DNA from: Pseudomonadaceae bacterium
Lineage (GTDB): Bacteria > Pseudomonadota > Gammaproteobacteria > Pseudomonadales > Pseudomonadaceae
Direction of reading: 5' to 3'
Assembly (NCBI GenBank): GCA_900766265.1
Contig: CAAFUS010000013.1
Coordinates: 310,001 to 374,000 of the forward strand
Length of the DNA: 64,000 bases
The translations under genes were made by a program, and so were the position numbers. Shown here in pieces: positions 8,104-16,520 of the stretch. Under the pieces are notes generated by a model. It saw only the letters and a list, made by a program, of their open reading frames with translations, searched no databases and was not told where the DNA came from. Position 1 is the first letter of the stretch, and each line of letters starts with the position of its first letter.

Positions 8104-8889
8104 ATGAAAATCGCCGCCATTGCCGCCCTCTTCCTGTTCCTGGCCGGATGCGCCAGCGGGCCGCGCATCGATACCCGTTACAGCTCCACCGGCCATGACA
8201 GCCGGGTGCAATACATCATCGTGCATTACACCTCCGCGGATCTTGAGCGCTCGCTAGCGCTGCTGGGCGGCAACAACGTCAGCACCCACTACCTGATCGG
8301 AGAGTCGCCCGCCACTATCTATCGGATGGTGGACGAGGACCGTCGTGCCTGGCATGCCGGCGAGAGCGAATGGCAGGGTCGCACCTGGCTCAACGCCACC
8401 TCGATCGGCATCGAGCTGATCAACCTGGGCTATGAGGAAGGTCCCGACGGCAGCCGGCTCTGGTATCCCTTCGGTGAGGAGCAGATCGACGCGTTGGTGG
8501 TGCTGCTCAAGGACATCATGCAGCGCCACGGACTCAAGCCTGGGGCCATCATCGGCCACAGCGACATCGCGCCCCAGCGCAAGGTCGATCCCGGTCCGAT
8601 GTTCCCTTGGAAGCGCCTGGCCGACGAAGGGCTAGTCCCCTGGCCGCAGCCGGAGCGGGTGGCCGCGTACCAGGCGGCCTATGCGCTGCAGCTGCCCGAT
8701 GTGGCCTGGTTCCAGGAAGCGTTGGGCGCAGAGGGCTACAAGGTTCCGCGCCATGGCCACCTGGACCTGGAAACCCGCAACGTGATCGCCGCCTTCCAGA
8801 TGAAGTACCGCCCGACCCGTTTCGACGGCGAGCCCGATGCCGAGACCGCCGCGATGTTGCAGGCGCTGGCGGACCAGCGCCGCGGCTGA
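8104..8889 (+). CDS. ampDh2: N-acetylmuramoyl-L-alanine amidase, lipoprotein, AmpDh2-like
   Basis: The 261-residue protein starts with a lipoprotein signal (lipobox LAGC near residue 17), so it is periplasmic and probably anchored to the outer membrane. The amidase_2 zinc ligands are visible: His in IIVHYTSAD, and His and Asp in IIGHSDIAPQRKVDPGP. A peptidoglycan-binding domain occupies roughly residues 195-261. The enzyme cuts the amide between MurNAc and the stem peptide in wall turnover or recycling. The start is an ATG with no strong Shine-Dalgarno, chosen because it gives the signal peptide. A possible -10 box (TATACT, 8013-8018) lies upstream. Its neighbours kinB/algB match the ampDh2 locus of P. 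aeruginosa. Confidence 0.92.
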   Translation: MKIAAIAALFLFLAGCASGPRIDTRYSSTGHDSRVQYIIVHYTSADLERSLALLGGNNVSTHYLIGESPATIYRMVDEDRRAWHAGESEWQGRTWLNATSIGIELINLGYEEGPDGSRLWYPFGEEQIDALVVLLKDIMQRHGLKPGAIIGHSDIAPQRKVDPGPMFPWKRLADEGLVPWPQPERVAAYQAAYALQLPDVAWFQEALGAEGYKVPRHGHLDLETRNVIAAFQMKYRPTRFDGEPDAETAAMLQALADQRRG

Positions 8890-8892
8890 GCG

Positions 8893-9297
8893 TCAGCGCC
8901 GGGTCGTCCCGATCAGGCGCGAATCGGCGAGGGCAGCGGTGCGGTGTTCGCTGGCGGCCAGGTAGTCATCGTTGGCGATCATGGAAAGGAAAGCGTCTTT
9001 CGACGGATAGCGAACCAGCAGGAGCTCATCCCACTCTTCTCCAGGCGGCGCGATCAGCGCGGCGTGCGCCTGGGCCATGACTTCCACCTCCGCGCCCACA
9101 GCACGCAGGTGCACAAGCGCCTCCCGGCTGTAGCGGGCATATGCCTCGCGACCGCTGCACGGGCTGTGGCGGCTCCCCGGTGGGTAAGCCGCCTGCGCGT
9201 TGTAGCGCAGCAGGTTGAGCATCAAGATAGGCACGGCGGGAGGCATGGTGCGGGCGAACTGCTCCAGTTGCTCGTGGCTGGGGTTGAGATTCGGCAT
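8893..9297 (-). CDS. DUF1330-like conserved hypothetical protein
   Basis: The 134-residue protein resembles DUF1330 (ferredoxin-like fold, dimeric alpha/beta barrel): it has the opening AVPILMLNLLRYN, the middle SGREAYARYSREA, and the block WDELLLVRYPSKDAFLSMI near residue 95. The biochemical role is unknown. I start at 9297 (MPNLNPSHEQLEQFARTMPP), preceded by a CCGGAG-like site, rather than at the upstream frame limit. It begins 20 bases after the kinB stop on the same strand and may be the third gene of the algB-kinB operon. It is tail-to-tail with ampDh2, with only three bases between the stops. Confidence 0.8.
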   Translation of the reverse strand: MPNLNPSHEQLEQFARTMPPAVPILMLNLLRYNAQAAYPPGSRHSPCSGREAYARYSREALVHLRAVGAEVEVMAQAHAALIAPPGEEWDELLLVRYPSKDAFLSMIANDDYLAASEHRTAALADSRLIGTTRR

Positions 9298-9317
9298 CGG
9301 TGGACTCCGGCTTGCCC

Positions 9318-11104
9318 TCAGATAGGCAGGGCGACGTAAAAGATCGTCCCATGACCGATACGCGAGTGCACGCCGATCCTGCCACCATGCAGCTGGGCGA
9401 TTTCCTTGCATAAGGCAAGCCCCAGTCCGGCGCCGCCGCGACGGCGGCCGATCTGCACGAAGGGTTCGAAGATCCGCGCCTGCTGGCTGTAGGGGATGCC
9501 TTCGCCGTTGTCTTCGACACTCAGGATCACCCGCTCGCCGTGACGCCGTGCCAGCAGGCGGATCTCGCCGCCCTTGGGGGTATAGCGCAGCGCGTTGCTG
9601 AGCAGGTTGTCCAGTACCCGGTCCATCTGCGAGCGATCGAGCAACAGGCTTGGCAGGGGAGGCTGCAGCTCCAGGTTCAGCTCGATGTCCAGCGCTTGCG
9701 CCTGCATGAGGAAGCGCTCGCGGGCCTGGCCGAGCAGTTCGGCGATGTCGCAGGGCGCGCGGTCGAGCTTCTGCTGACCGCTCTGGTAGCGGGAGAAGTT
9801 GAGCAGGTCGTTGATCAGCCCGACCAGACGCTGCATCTCTTCGTAGACGGTGGTCGACAGGTCCGCCTCGCGGCTCTCCGGGGTGAATTTCATCCGTTCG
9901 CGCAGCAGACTGAAGGCCATCTGCATGCCAGTCACCGGCGTGCGCAGCTCATGGGATGCGCGCAGCACGAACTCGTTGCGTACGCGCTCGAAGGTGCGCT
10001 GGTCGGTGACGTCGTGCAACACCATCACCGCCCCGCTGATGCGGCCGTCCTGATGATTGACCGGGCTCATCCGCCAGGCCAGCAGGCGCTTCTCGCCGTC
10101 GGCCTCGATTACCAAGTCTTCCGGCGGGGCGGCCAGAGGCTTGTCATTGAGGACCTGCTGCGCCGCGGCGTCCAGTTCCGGCGCGCCGAGCGCTTCGCCG
10201 AGGCTCGAGCCGAGGTGTTCGGTTTCCCAGGCCAGTTGGCGCTGGGCGACCGGGTTGGCATGCTCCAGATGGCCGTTGCGGTCGACGATCAACAGGCCGT
10301 CGTCGATGCTGTCCAGCAAAGCCTGCAGACGCTGCTGGCCGTTGACCAGCGCTTCGACGTTGGTCTGCTTGAACTGGTGCAGCGCCTCGGCCATCAGCCC
10401 GAATCGACGGATCAGCGAAGACACTTCGGCGATCGGCGAAGCCGGCAGGGTGAGGTTGAAGTCGCCCCGGCCGATCTGGTCGGCCGCGGCCGACAGCTGC
10501 TCGATGGGGTCGCCGAAGCGGCGGGCGAAACTGTGTGCGGTGATGAAGCCGATGACCAGCACGGCCACGCCGGTCAGGCCGAGCAGCCCGGCCAGCAACA
10601 GGGCGCGGTCGCGGCCGCGGATCTCGGTGTCGCGGATATGGTCGTAGGCCGCTTGCTGCATGTCGGCCATGAGGTTGCGAACTTCGTTGAACGCCTGGCT
10701 CAGCTGGTTGCCGTCCTCGAACAACCTGAGCGCATCGCTGTCGGGGGCCTCGGCGATCTGGGTGAAGCGAGCATAGGCTTCGCCGATCTGCTCGAACGTC
10801 TGCTGGTCGAGCTGCTCCGGCGCTTCGCTGATGCCTTTGGCCAGGGTGGCCTGGAAGGCTTCGCGGACCTCCGCCAGGGCGACTGGGTCGGGGCTCTTCT
10901 TGAGCAGCAGCACCATGTGGTTGCCCAGCGACTGGCGCAGCTTCTGGTTGATCTCGATGATGCCGAAGTTGTTGCGGATCAGCCGTTCCTGGCTTTGCGC
11001 CATCTGCATCACGCTGACCAGGGCCAGCAACAGCCCGAGCAGCGCCACTGTCATCAGTGCCGAGAACCCGAGGAACAGTCGGGTTCGCAGCTTCATCTGA
11101 AGCT

Positions 11105-11108
<4 letters not shown>
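9318..11108 (-). CDS. kinB: Sensor histidine kinase KinB
   Basis: The 596-residue kinase has two membrane helices (about 12-34 and 168-192) around a periplasmic helical sensor region, then HAMP (about 192-245), PAS (about 255-365, LLDSIDDGLLIVDRNG), the phosphoacceptor His386 in RASHELRTPVTG, and an ATPase domain with NLLSNALRYTPKGG, DNGEGIP and GAGLGLALC. This is the KinB architecture. In P. aeruginosa KinB phosphorylates and also dephosphorylates AlgB, affecting alginate and virulence genes. The gene overlaps the algB stop by four bases (ATGA), so the pair is translationally coupled. Confidence 0.94.
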
Positions 11109-12451
<1,343 letters not shown>

Positions 12452-12573
12452 GGGTGATTTCACTCGTTCTGCCTGGCGTAGCAGGCCTTGGGGGTTAACA
12501 CAGCTGGGCACAATAGCCATTTGCGGCGCCGCTGCCCATCGGGCCGTTCAGCGCCATGCTTAGTCTACAAAAC

Positions 12574-12592
12574 GCCGTGCAAGTTGCACGGC
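12574..12592. promoter_or_regulatory. Perfect 19-bp palindrome, candidate activator site
   Basis: GCCGTGCAA, a central G and TTGCACGGC form a perfect inverted repeat. It lies about 85 bases upstream of the -24 element at 12677, the usual distance for a sigma-54 activator binding site, in the intergenic region shared by algB and the BON gene. Confidence 0.6.
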
Positions 12593-12676
12593 CGAGCGTC
12601 GTTCATCCTGCAGCCTGCATGGGGGTCTTCAGGGCCGCAGCTCTGGAGCAGCCGTCGCGCCCCGCCCTGGGGGGTT

Positions 12677-12692
12677 TGGCATAGCGCTTGCG
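12677..12692 (+). promoter_or_regulatory. Sigma-54 (-24/-12) promoter for the BON-domain gene
   Basis: TGGCATAGCGCTTGCG has the invariant GG and GC separated by ten bases (GG 12678-12679, GC 12690-12691), close to the consensus TGGCAC-N5-TTGC. Transcription would begin near 12703, about 33 bases before the ATG. Confidence 0.7.
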
Positions 12693-12735
12693 ACCAGTGC
12701 CCGGAATGCACTGATCGCAACGCAAGGAGATTGCC

Positions 12736-13536
12736 ATGAATCATCGATTCGCTGTACTCGCCGTATGCGCCTGGCTGGCGGCGTCCGCTGTACAGGCTCA
12801 GGAGGCGCCGGACGAGGCGCTCGAGGGCTCGGTGGAGCAAGCGCTGTCGGACAGTTCGAGCCTGAAGAGCCATGCGCTGCGGGCCGAGGTGGCCAGCGGG
12901 CGGGTATTGCTGCTGGGCGATGTCGACAATGCCGCCGAGAAGGAACTCGCCGAACGCATCGCCCGCGACGTGCCCGGGGTGCTGAGCGTCGATAACGAAA
13001 TCCGCGTCGGTGTGGGGGCCGAGCGTCCGCAGAACACGGGTGCGACCGTCTCGCGTCGGCTCGACGACGGAGCGATTACCGCGACGATCAAGTCCAAGCT
13101 CTTGTGGAGCCGCGAAACCGAAGGCCTCGATATCCACGTCGACACCCGTGACGGCGTGGTGACCCTGACCGGTCGCTCCCAGACCGAGGCGGGCAAGGCC
13201 GAGGCCGAGCGGTTGGCGAGCACCACCGAGGCGGTTCGCTCGGTGGACAACCGGATCACGGTCGGCGGGGGGCCCAGCACCGCCGGCAGGGCCGCGGCCG
13301 CCGCCGAAGACGTCCAGGCCACGCTCAGCGATGCCTGGATCACCAGAAAAGTGAAAAGCGCCCTGCTGTACGAGCGCGACCTCGACGGGCTCGGAATATC
13401 CGTCGATACCCGTGAAAGGCGGGTGGCCCTGAGCGGCAGGGTCGCGAGTGCCGAGCAACGGCAGCGGGCGATAGAGACGGCACGCGGCATCAGAGGAGTA
13501 CGCGAGGTCAGTGCCGAACAATTGCAAGTCCACTAA
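12736..13536 (+). CDS. Periplasmic protein with three BON domains (OsmY-like)
   Basis: The 266-residue product has a signal peptide (cleavage near VQAQE, residue 21) followed by three BON repeats at about 25-95, 105-180 and 190-265. Each contains the pattern of a short helix, VxVxTRxGxVxLxG and VRSVxN (for example HVDTRDGVVTLTGR and SVDTRERRVALSGR). BON proteins such as OsmY sit in the periplasm and are thought to bind membranes during osmotic or envelope stress. The repeat count is one more than OsmY. A sigma-54 promoter lies just upstream, and the helical-bundle gene follows after 17 bases, suggesting an operon. The precise role is unknown. Confidence 0.88.
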   Translation: MNHRFAVLAVCAWLAASAVQAQEAPDEALEGSVEQALSDSSSLKSHALRAEVASGRVLLLGDVDNAAEKELAERIARDVPGVLSVDNEIRVGVGAERPQNTGATVSRRLDDGAITATIKSKLLWSRETEGLDIHVDTRDGVVTLTGRSQTEAGKAEAERLASTTEAVRSVDNRITVGGGPSTAGRAAAAAEDVQATLSDAWITRKVKSALLYERDLDGLGISVDTRERRVALSGRVASAEQRQRAIETARGIRGVREVSAEQLQVH

Positions 13537-13553
13537 CTGCGAAGGAGAACACC

Positions 13554-13985
13554 ATGAGCCGAGCCATGACTCAACTGAACGAACTGATCGAAATCACCCG
13601 CGACGGGCAGCACTTCTATCAGCACGCCATCGAGCACGTGAAGGATGTTGAGCTACAGCATCTGTTCCGTGACATGGCGCAGGCCAAGACCCATGTGATT
13701 CAGGCATTGAGCGTCAAGGTCGCCGCCCATCACGAGCAGCCCGCGCAGAGCGGGACGCTGGTCGGAAAAATGCGCGAGCTGTATGCCGACACCAAGGCCA
13801 GGCTGGGCGACGAGGCGACCGTGTTCGTCGACCAGCTGGAAGAGAGCGAGGACCGCATCCTCCATGCGTTCGAAGACGCGCTGAAGGACGCGGAACCCGA
13901 CGTACGGGCGCTACTGGCCATCGAGCTGCCGAAAATTCGCGCCTGCCACGACCGCATGCGCAACCTGAAAAAAAGCATGCACTGA
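13554..13985 (+). CDS. DUF2383/PA2169-family four-helix-bundle protein
   Basis: This 143-residue, all-helical protein (MTQLNELIEITRDGQHFYQHAIEHV... core) belongs to the PA2169 family, which has a ferritin-like helical bundle and no assigned enzyme activity. Conserved His and Glu positions occur in the first helices (DGQHFYQHA, FRDMAQAKTHVIQ), but a full metal site cannot be claimed. No signal peptide is present. It has an AAGGAGA ribosome binding site and follows the BON gene, so it is probably co-expressed from the same sigma-54 promoter. Homologues are often found among general stress genes. Confidence 0.8.
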   Translation: MSRAMTQLNELIEITRDGQHFYQHAIEHVKDVELQHLFRDMAQAKTHVIQALSVKVAAHHEQPAQSGTLVGKMRELYADTKARLGDEATVFVDQLEESEDRILHAFEDALKDAEPDVRALLAIELPKIRACHDRMRNLKKSMH

Positions 13986-14030
13986 CGGCGGGGGACGCCG
14001 GGCTTTCTGCCGTCATGCAAAAAGCCCGGC
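13983..14030. repeat. Interleaved inverted repeats after the helical-bundle gene
   Basis: TGACGGC (13983-13989) pairs with GCCGTCA (14009-14015), and GCCGGGCTTT (13997-14006) pairs with AAAGCCCGGC (14021-14030). The two hairpins overlap and exclude each other. Neither is followed by a T-run on the plus strand; a run of A residues follows instead. The first arm includes the stop codon of the preceding gene. Confidence 0.6.
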
Positions 14031-14082
14031 CAAAAAAACGGGCATCGTGCAAATTAAGCGTCGCGGCTGTTCTTCAGTGTTT

Positions 14083-14095
14083 TAAGTCATTGATT
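14083..14095 (-). promoter_or_regulatory. IHF-like binding site
   Basis: On the reverse strand the bases read AATCAATGACTTA, an exact match to the IHF consensus WATCAANNNNTTR. It sits 28 bases upstream of the -24 box at 14123 and about 30 bases from an upstream element at 14046, the geometry expected for DNA bending at a sigma-54 promoter. Confidence 0.55.
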
Positions 14096-14122
14096 TAAAA
14101 GGATAAAGTAGGGGGTCAAGGC

Positions 14123-14138
14123 TGGCACGCGCTCTGCA
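14123..14138 (+). promoter_or_regulatory. Sigma-54 (-24/-12) promoter for the small-gene cluster
   Basis: TGGCACGCGCTCTGCA is a near-perfect -24/-12 promoter: TGGCACG, then GC ten bases after the GG. Transcription would start near 14150, leaving a leader of about 37 bases before the ATG at 14187, which has a GGAG site. Confidence 0.8.
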
Positions 14139-14186
14139 ATGTCCTTAGCAACGATTATCCGGTGTGCTTAGTAAAGGAGTTGTGGG

Positions 14187-14423
14187 ATGAAACGCGAGGC
14201 CTGTTTCTCTCTTGCCAGCAAAGGTTTCCTCACAGGCGCTGTAGCCATGCTGATCATGGGCGCCGATAGCCCCATGTCGGAACCGCTCAGCCAGGCGCAG
14301 AAAGAATCAGTGGAACGAATCCGGATGTATGACGCTCAACCAATTGAGTTCGCTCAGAACCGTCAGGCCCCTCGGCCTCTCGAGTACGCCCAGCCGGCGG
14401 TTCAGCAACGTTGGGTCTTTTGA
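14187..14423 (+). CDS. Hypothetical small protein, possibly exported
   Basis: I do not recognise this 78-residue protein. It begins with a short basic region and a hydrophobic segment (about residues 12-25, FLTGAVAMLIMGA), which may be a signal peptide or anchor, followed by a polar tail rich in Gln, Pro and Arg. The ATG is preceded by AAGGAG and lies about 37 bases after the predicted start of a sigma-54 promoter, which supports translation. The stop codon runs directly into the ribosome binding site of the next small gene, so the two are likely coupled. Confidence 0.65.
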   Translation: MKREACFSLASKGFLTGAVAMLIMGADSPMSEPLSQAQKESVERIRMYDAQPIEFAQNRQAPRPLEYAQPAVQQRWVF

Positions 14424-14436
14424 AGGAGGACGTCGT

Positions 14437-14595
14437 ATGTGGCTGACGAGTCTTGCGGTATTGGCGGCCTGCCTGGCGGTTGCGATGGGCTCCAGCCTCA
14501 CGATGCTGCATCGGGCACTGAGCGAGTCACGCGTGCTGGCCGTTGCGGACAGCACAGGCAGAAGAAGAAATGCAGTCGAGCGGAGCTATCCCTGA
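14437..14595 (+). CDS. Hypothetical small membrane protein (52 aa)
   Basis: The reading starts at an ATG preceded by a very strong AAGGAGGA site at 14423-14430. The product starts MWLTSLAVLAACLAVAMGSS, a single hydrophobic helix, followed by a basic tail ending VERSYP. I do not know its family. It lies between the 78-residue protein and the DUF1328 gene, all on one strand and closely spaced, so the three probably form one short operon. The frame is open upstream to 14329, but that part overlaps the previous gene and lacks a ribosome binding site. Confidence 0.6.
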   Translation: MWLTSLAVLAACLAVAMGSSLTMLHRALSESRVLAVADSTGRRRNAVERSYP

Positions 14596-14632
14596 ACGAC
14601 TGAATCGGTTCCACACCAAGAGGAGAAACACC

Positions 14633-14803
14633 ATGCTGAGTTGGGCTATTACCTTTCTGATCATTGCCATCATCGCTGCTGTTCTGGGCTTCGGTGGTAT
14701 CGCTGGCACTGCGACGGGTATCGCCAAGATCCTGTTCGTCGTGTTCCTGGTGCTCTTCGTAGCATCCTTGATCTTCGGCCGTGGCCGTGGTCCGCGAGTC
14801 TGA
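14633..14803 (+). CDS. DUF1328 (UPF0391) small membrane protein
   Basis: The 56-residue peptide MLSWAITFLIIAIIAAVLGF plus GGIAGTATGIAKILFVVF is a clear member of the UPF0391/DUF1328 family of two-helix membrane peptides (helices at about 3-21 and 28-48). Their function is unknown. An AGGAG site lies eight bases before the ATG. P. aeruginosa has a homologue in the equivalent position near algB, so the neighbourhood is conserved. It is the last gene of the small cluster controlled by the sigma-54 promoter at 14123. Confidence 0.88.
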   Translation: MLSWAITFLIIAIIAAVLGFGGIAGTATGIAKILFVVFLVLFVASLIFGRGRGPRV

Positions 14804-15256
14804 TGCGCCCATAGCCGCCCGTAAGGGCGGCTGCAACACAGGGACTTCGTAGGCACTGGATGCCACCAATTCCGGGTTCATGCCAGCCACTGGACGATGA
14901 ACCCAACAGTCCGGAGGCGATCGATACGGTCGCCTCGGTAGCCATCCCCCGGAAGGGGTGAACCATGGGATCGGGATGTTCTGACGAGCTATGTCGGAGC
15001 GACCTAGGGGTACAGGGGGTACCTCCGCAATTGCGGATCAGGTTCGGTGACGGCTGTAGCCAGAGGCGGCAAGAGTGCCGCCTCTGGTTCAGCTATATCC
15101 TCGAAAGGGCGCAGCTAGGCCCGCAGCAATCTTCCGCTTTCCCTTCGATCGTCTTTCCTGCTTCCCGCACCCATGGTCTCGCACCGTCGGCCCCTCGGGT
15201 GACCTCGGTGTGTCCGCGCCGGTATCATCGGCGCCACTTTCATGCGGGAGAACGAC
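14804..15256. other. Long non-coding region with several strong hairpins
   Basis: About 450 bases hold no convincing gene. Hairpins seen in order: GCCGCCC/GGGCGGC (14814-14831), GGGTTCAT/ATGAACCC (14874-14904), GAGGCGA/TCGCCTC (14914-14936), the palindrome CCGCAATTGCGG (15025-15036) and an 11-bp perfect stem CCAGAGGCGGC/GCCGCCTCTGG (15060-15087). None has a terminal T-run. A possible -10 (TATCAT) for the next gene lies near 15222. The content could be a small RNA, a leader, or mRNA ends. Confidence 0.5.
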
Positions 15257-16486
15257 ATGCTCAACGGCCTCTGGCTGGGCTTTTTTCTGGTGGCCGCCGT
15301 CGCTGGCGCGGCACGCTGGCTGATCGGTGGCGACCCCGCGGTCTTCGCCGCGCTGGTGGAAAGCCTGTTCGCCATGGCCAAGCTGGCCGTCGAGGTGATG
15401 ATCGTATTGTTCGGTACGCTGACCCTGTGGCTCGGCTTCTTGCGCATTGCGGAGAAGGCGGGCCTGGTGGAGCTGCTGGCGCGTTTATTGGGCCCGCTGT
15501 TCCGGCGGCTGATGCCCGAGGTGCCGCCAGGTCACCCCGCGCTCGGCCTGATCACACTCAACTTCGCCGCCAACGGGCTAGGACTGGACAACGCCGCCAC
15601 GCCGATCGGTCTGAAGGCGATGCGTGCGCTGCAGGAGCTCAACCCCAGCAAGACCATCGCCAGCAACGCGCAGATCCTGTTCCTGGTGCTCAATACCTCG
15701 GGCCTGACCCTGCTGCCGGTGACCATCTTCATGTACCGCGCGCAGCAGGGCGCCGACGATCCGACCCTGGTATTCCTGCCTATCCTGCTGGCCACCAGCG
15801 CCTCGTCCCTGGCCGGATTGCTGGCCGTGGCGCTGGTGCAGCGGCTGCGGATCTGGGACCCGGTGGTGCTGATGTACCTGATACCCGGCGCGCTGGCGCT
15901 GGGCGGCTTCATGGCGCTGCTGGCCGGGCTGTCGGCGACCGCCCTGGCCTCGCTGTCGTCGCTGCTCGGCAACCTTACGCTGTTCGGCCTGATCATCGCC
16001 TTCCTGGCGGTCGGGGCGCTACGCAAGGTGCCGGTCTACGAAAGCTTCGTCGAGGGCGCGCAGGAAGGCTTCGACGTGGCGAAAAGCCTACTGCCCTATC
16101 TGATCGCCATGCTCTGCGCCATCGGCGTGCTGCGAGCCTCGGGCGCGCTGGATTTCGGCCTGGATGGCATTCGCTGGTTGGTCGAGACGCTGGGCTGGGA
16201 CACGCGCTTCGTCGATGCGCTGCCCACCGCGCTGGTCAAGCCGTTCTCCGGCAGCGCGGCCCGCGCCATGCTGATCGAGACCATGCAGAGTCAGGGCGTG
16301 GACAGCTTTCCCGCCCTGGTGGCCGCCACGGTGCAGGGCAGCACCGAGACCACCTTCTACGTGCTTGCGGTCTATTTCGGGGCCGTGGGCATCCAGCGTG
16401 CCCGGCATGCGGTGGGCTGTGCCCTGGTGGCGGACTTTGCCGGCGTGCTGGCGGCGATCGGGGTGTGCTACTGGTTCTTCGGCTAA
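15257..16486 (+). CDS. Nucleoside-recognition (Gate) domain membrane protein, SpmA/SpmB-like
   Basis: The 409-residue protein has about ten membrane spans arranged as two similar halves: LITLNFAANGLGLDNAATPIG in the first and KPFSGSAARAMLIE plus VQGSTETTFYVLAVYFGAVG in the second. These are the Gate/nucleoside-recognition signatures of the SpmA and SpmB spore-maturation proteins, here fused as in many non-sporulating proteobacteria. The transported substrate is unproven. I choose the ATG at 15257 because GGGAG lies just before it; an ATG five codons earlier is in frame. It is convergent with the AbrB-family gene, and a GC-rich hairpin (16492-16515) lies between them. Confidence 0.85.
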   Translation: MLNGLWLGFFLVAAVAGAARWLIGGDPAVFAALVESLFAMAKLAVEVMIVLFGTLTLWLGFLRIAEKAGLVELLARLLGPLFRRLMPEVPPGHPALGLITLNFAANGLGLDNAATPIGLKAMRALQELNPSKTIASNAQILFLVLNTSGLTLLPVTIFMYRAQQGADDPTLVFLPILLATSASSLAGLLAVALVQRLRIWDPVVLMYLIPGALALGGFMALLAGLSATALASLSSLLGNLTLFGLIIAFLAVGALRKVPVYESFVEGAQEGFDVAKSLLPYLIAMLCAIGVLRASGALDFGLDGIRWLVETLGWDTRFVDALPTALVKPFSGSAARAMLIETMQSQGVDSFPALVAATVQGSTETTFYVLAVYFGAVGIQRARHAVGCALVADFAGVLAAIGVCYWFFG

Positions 16487-16520
16487 TACCGCGGGGGCGC
16501 TGGCAGGCACCCCCGGGCGT

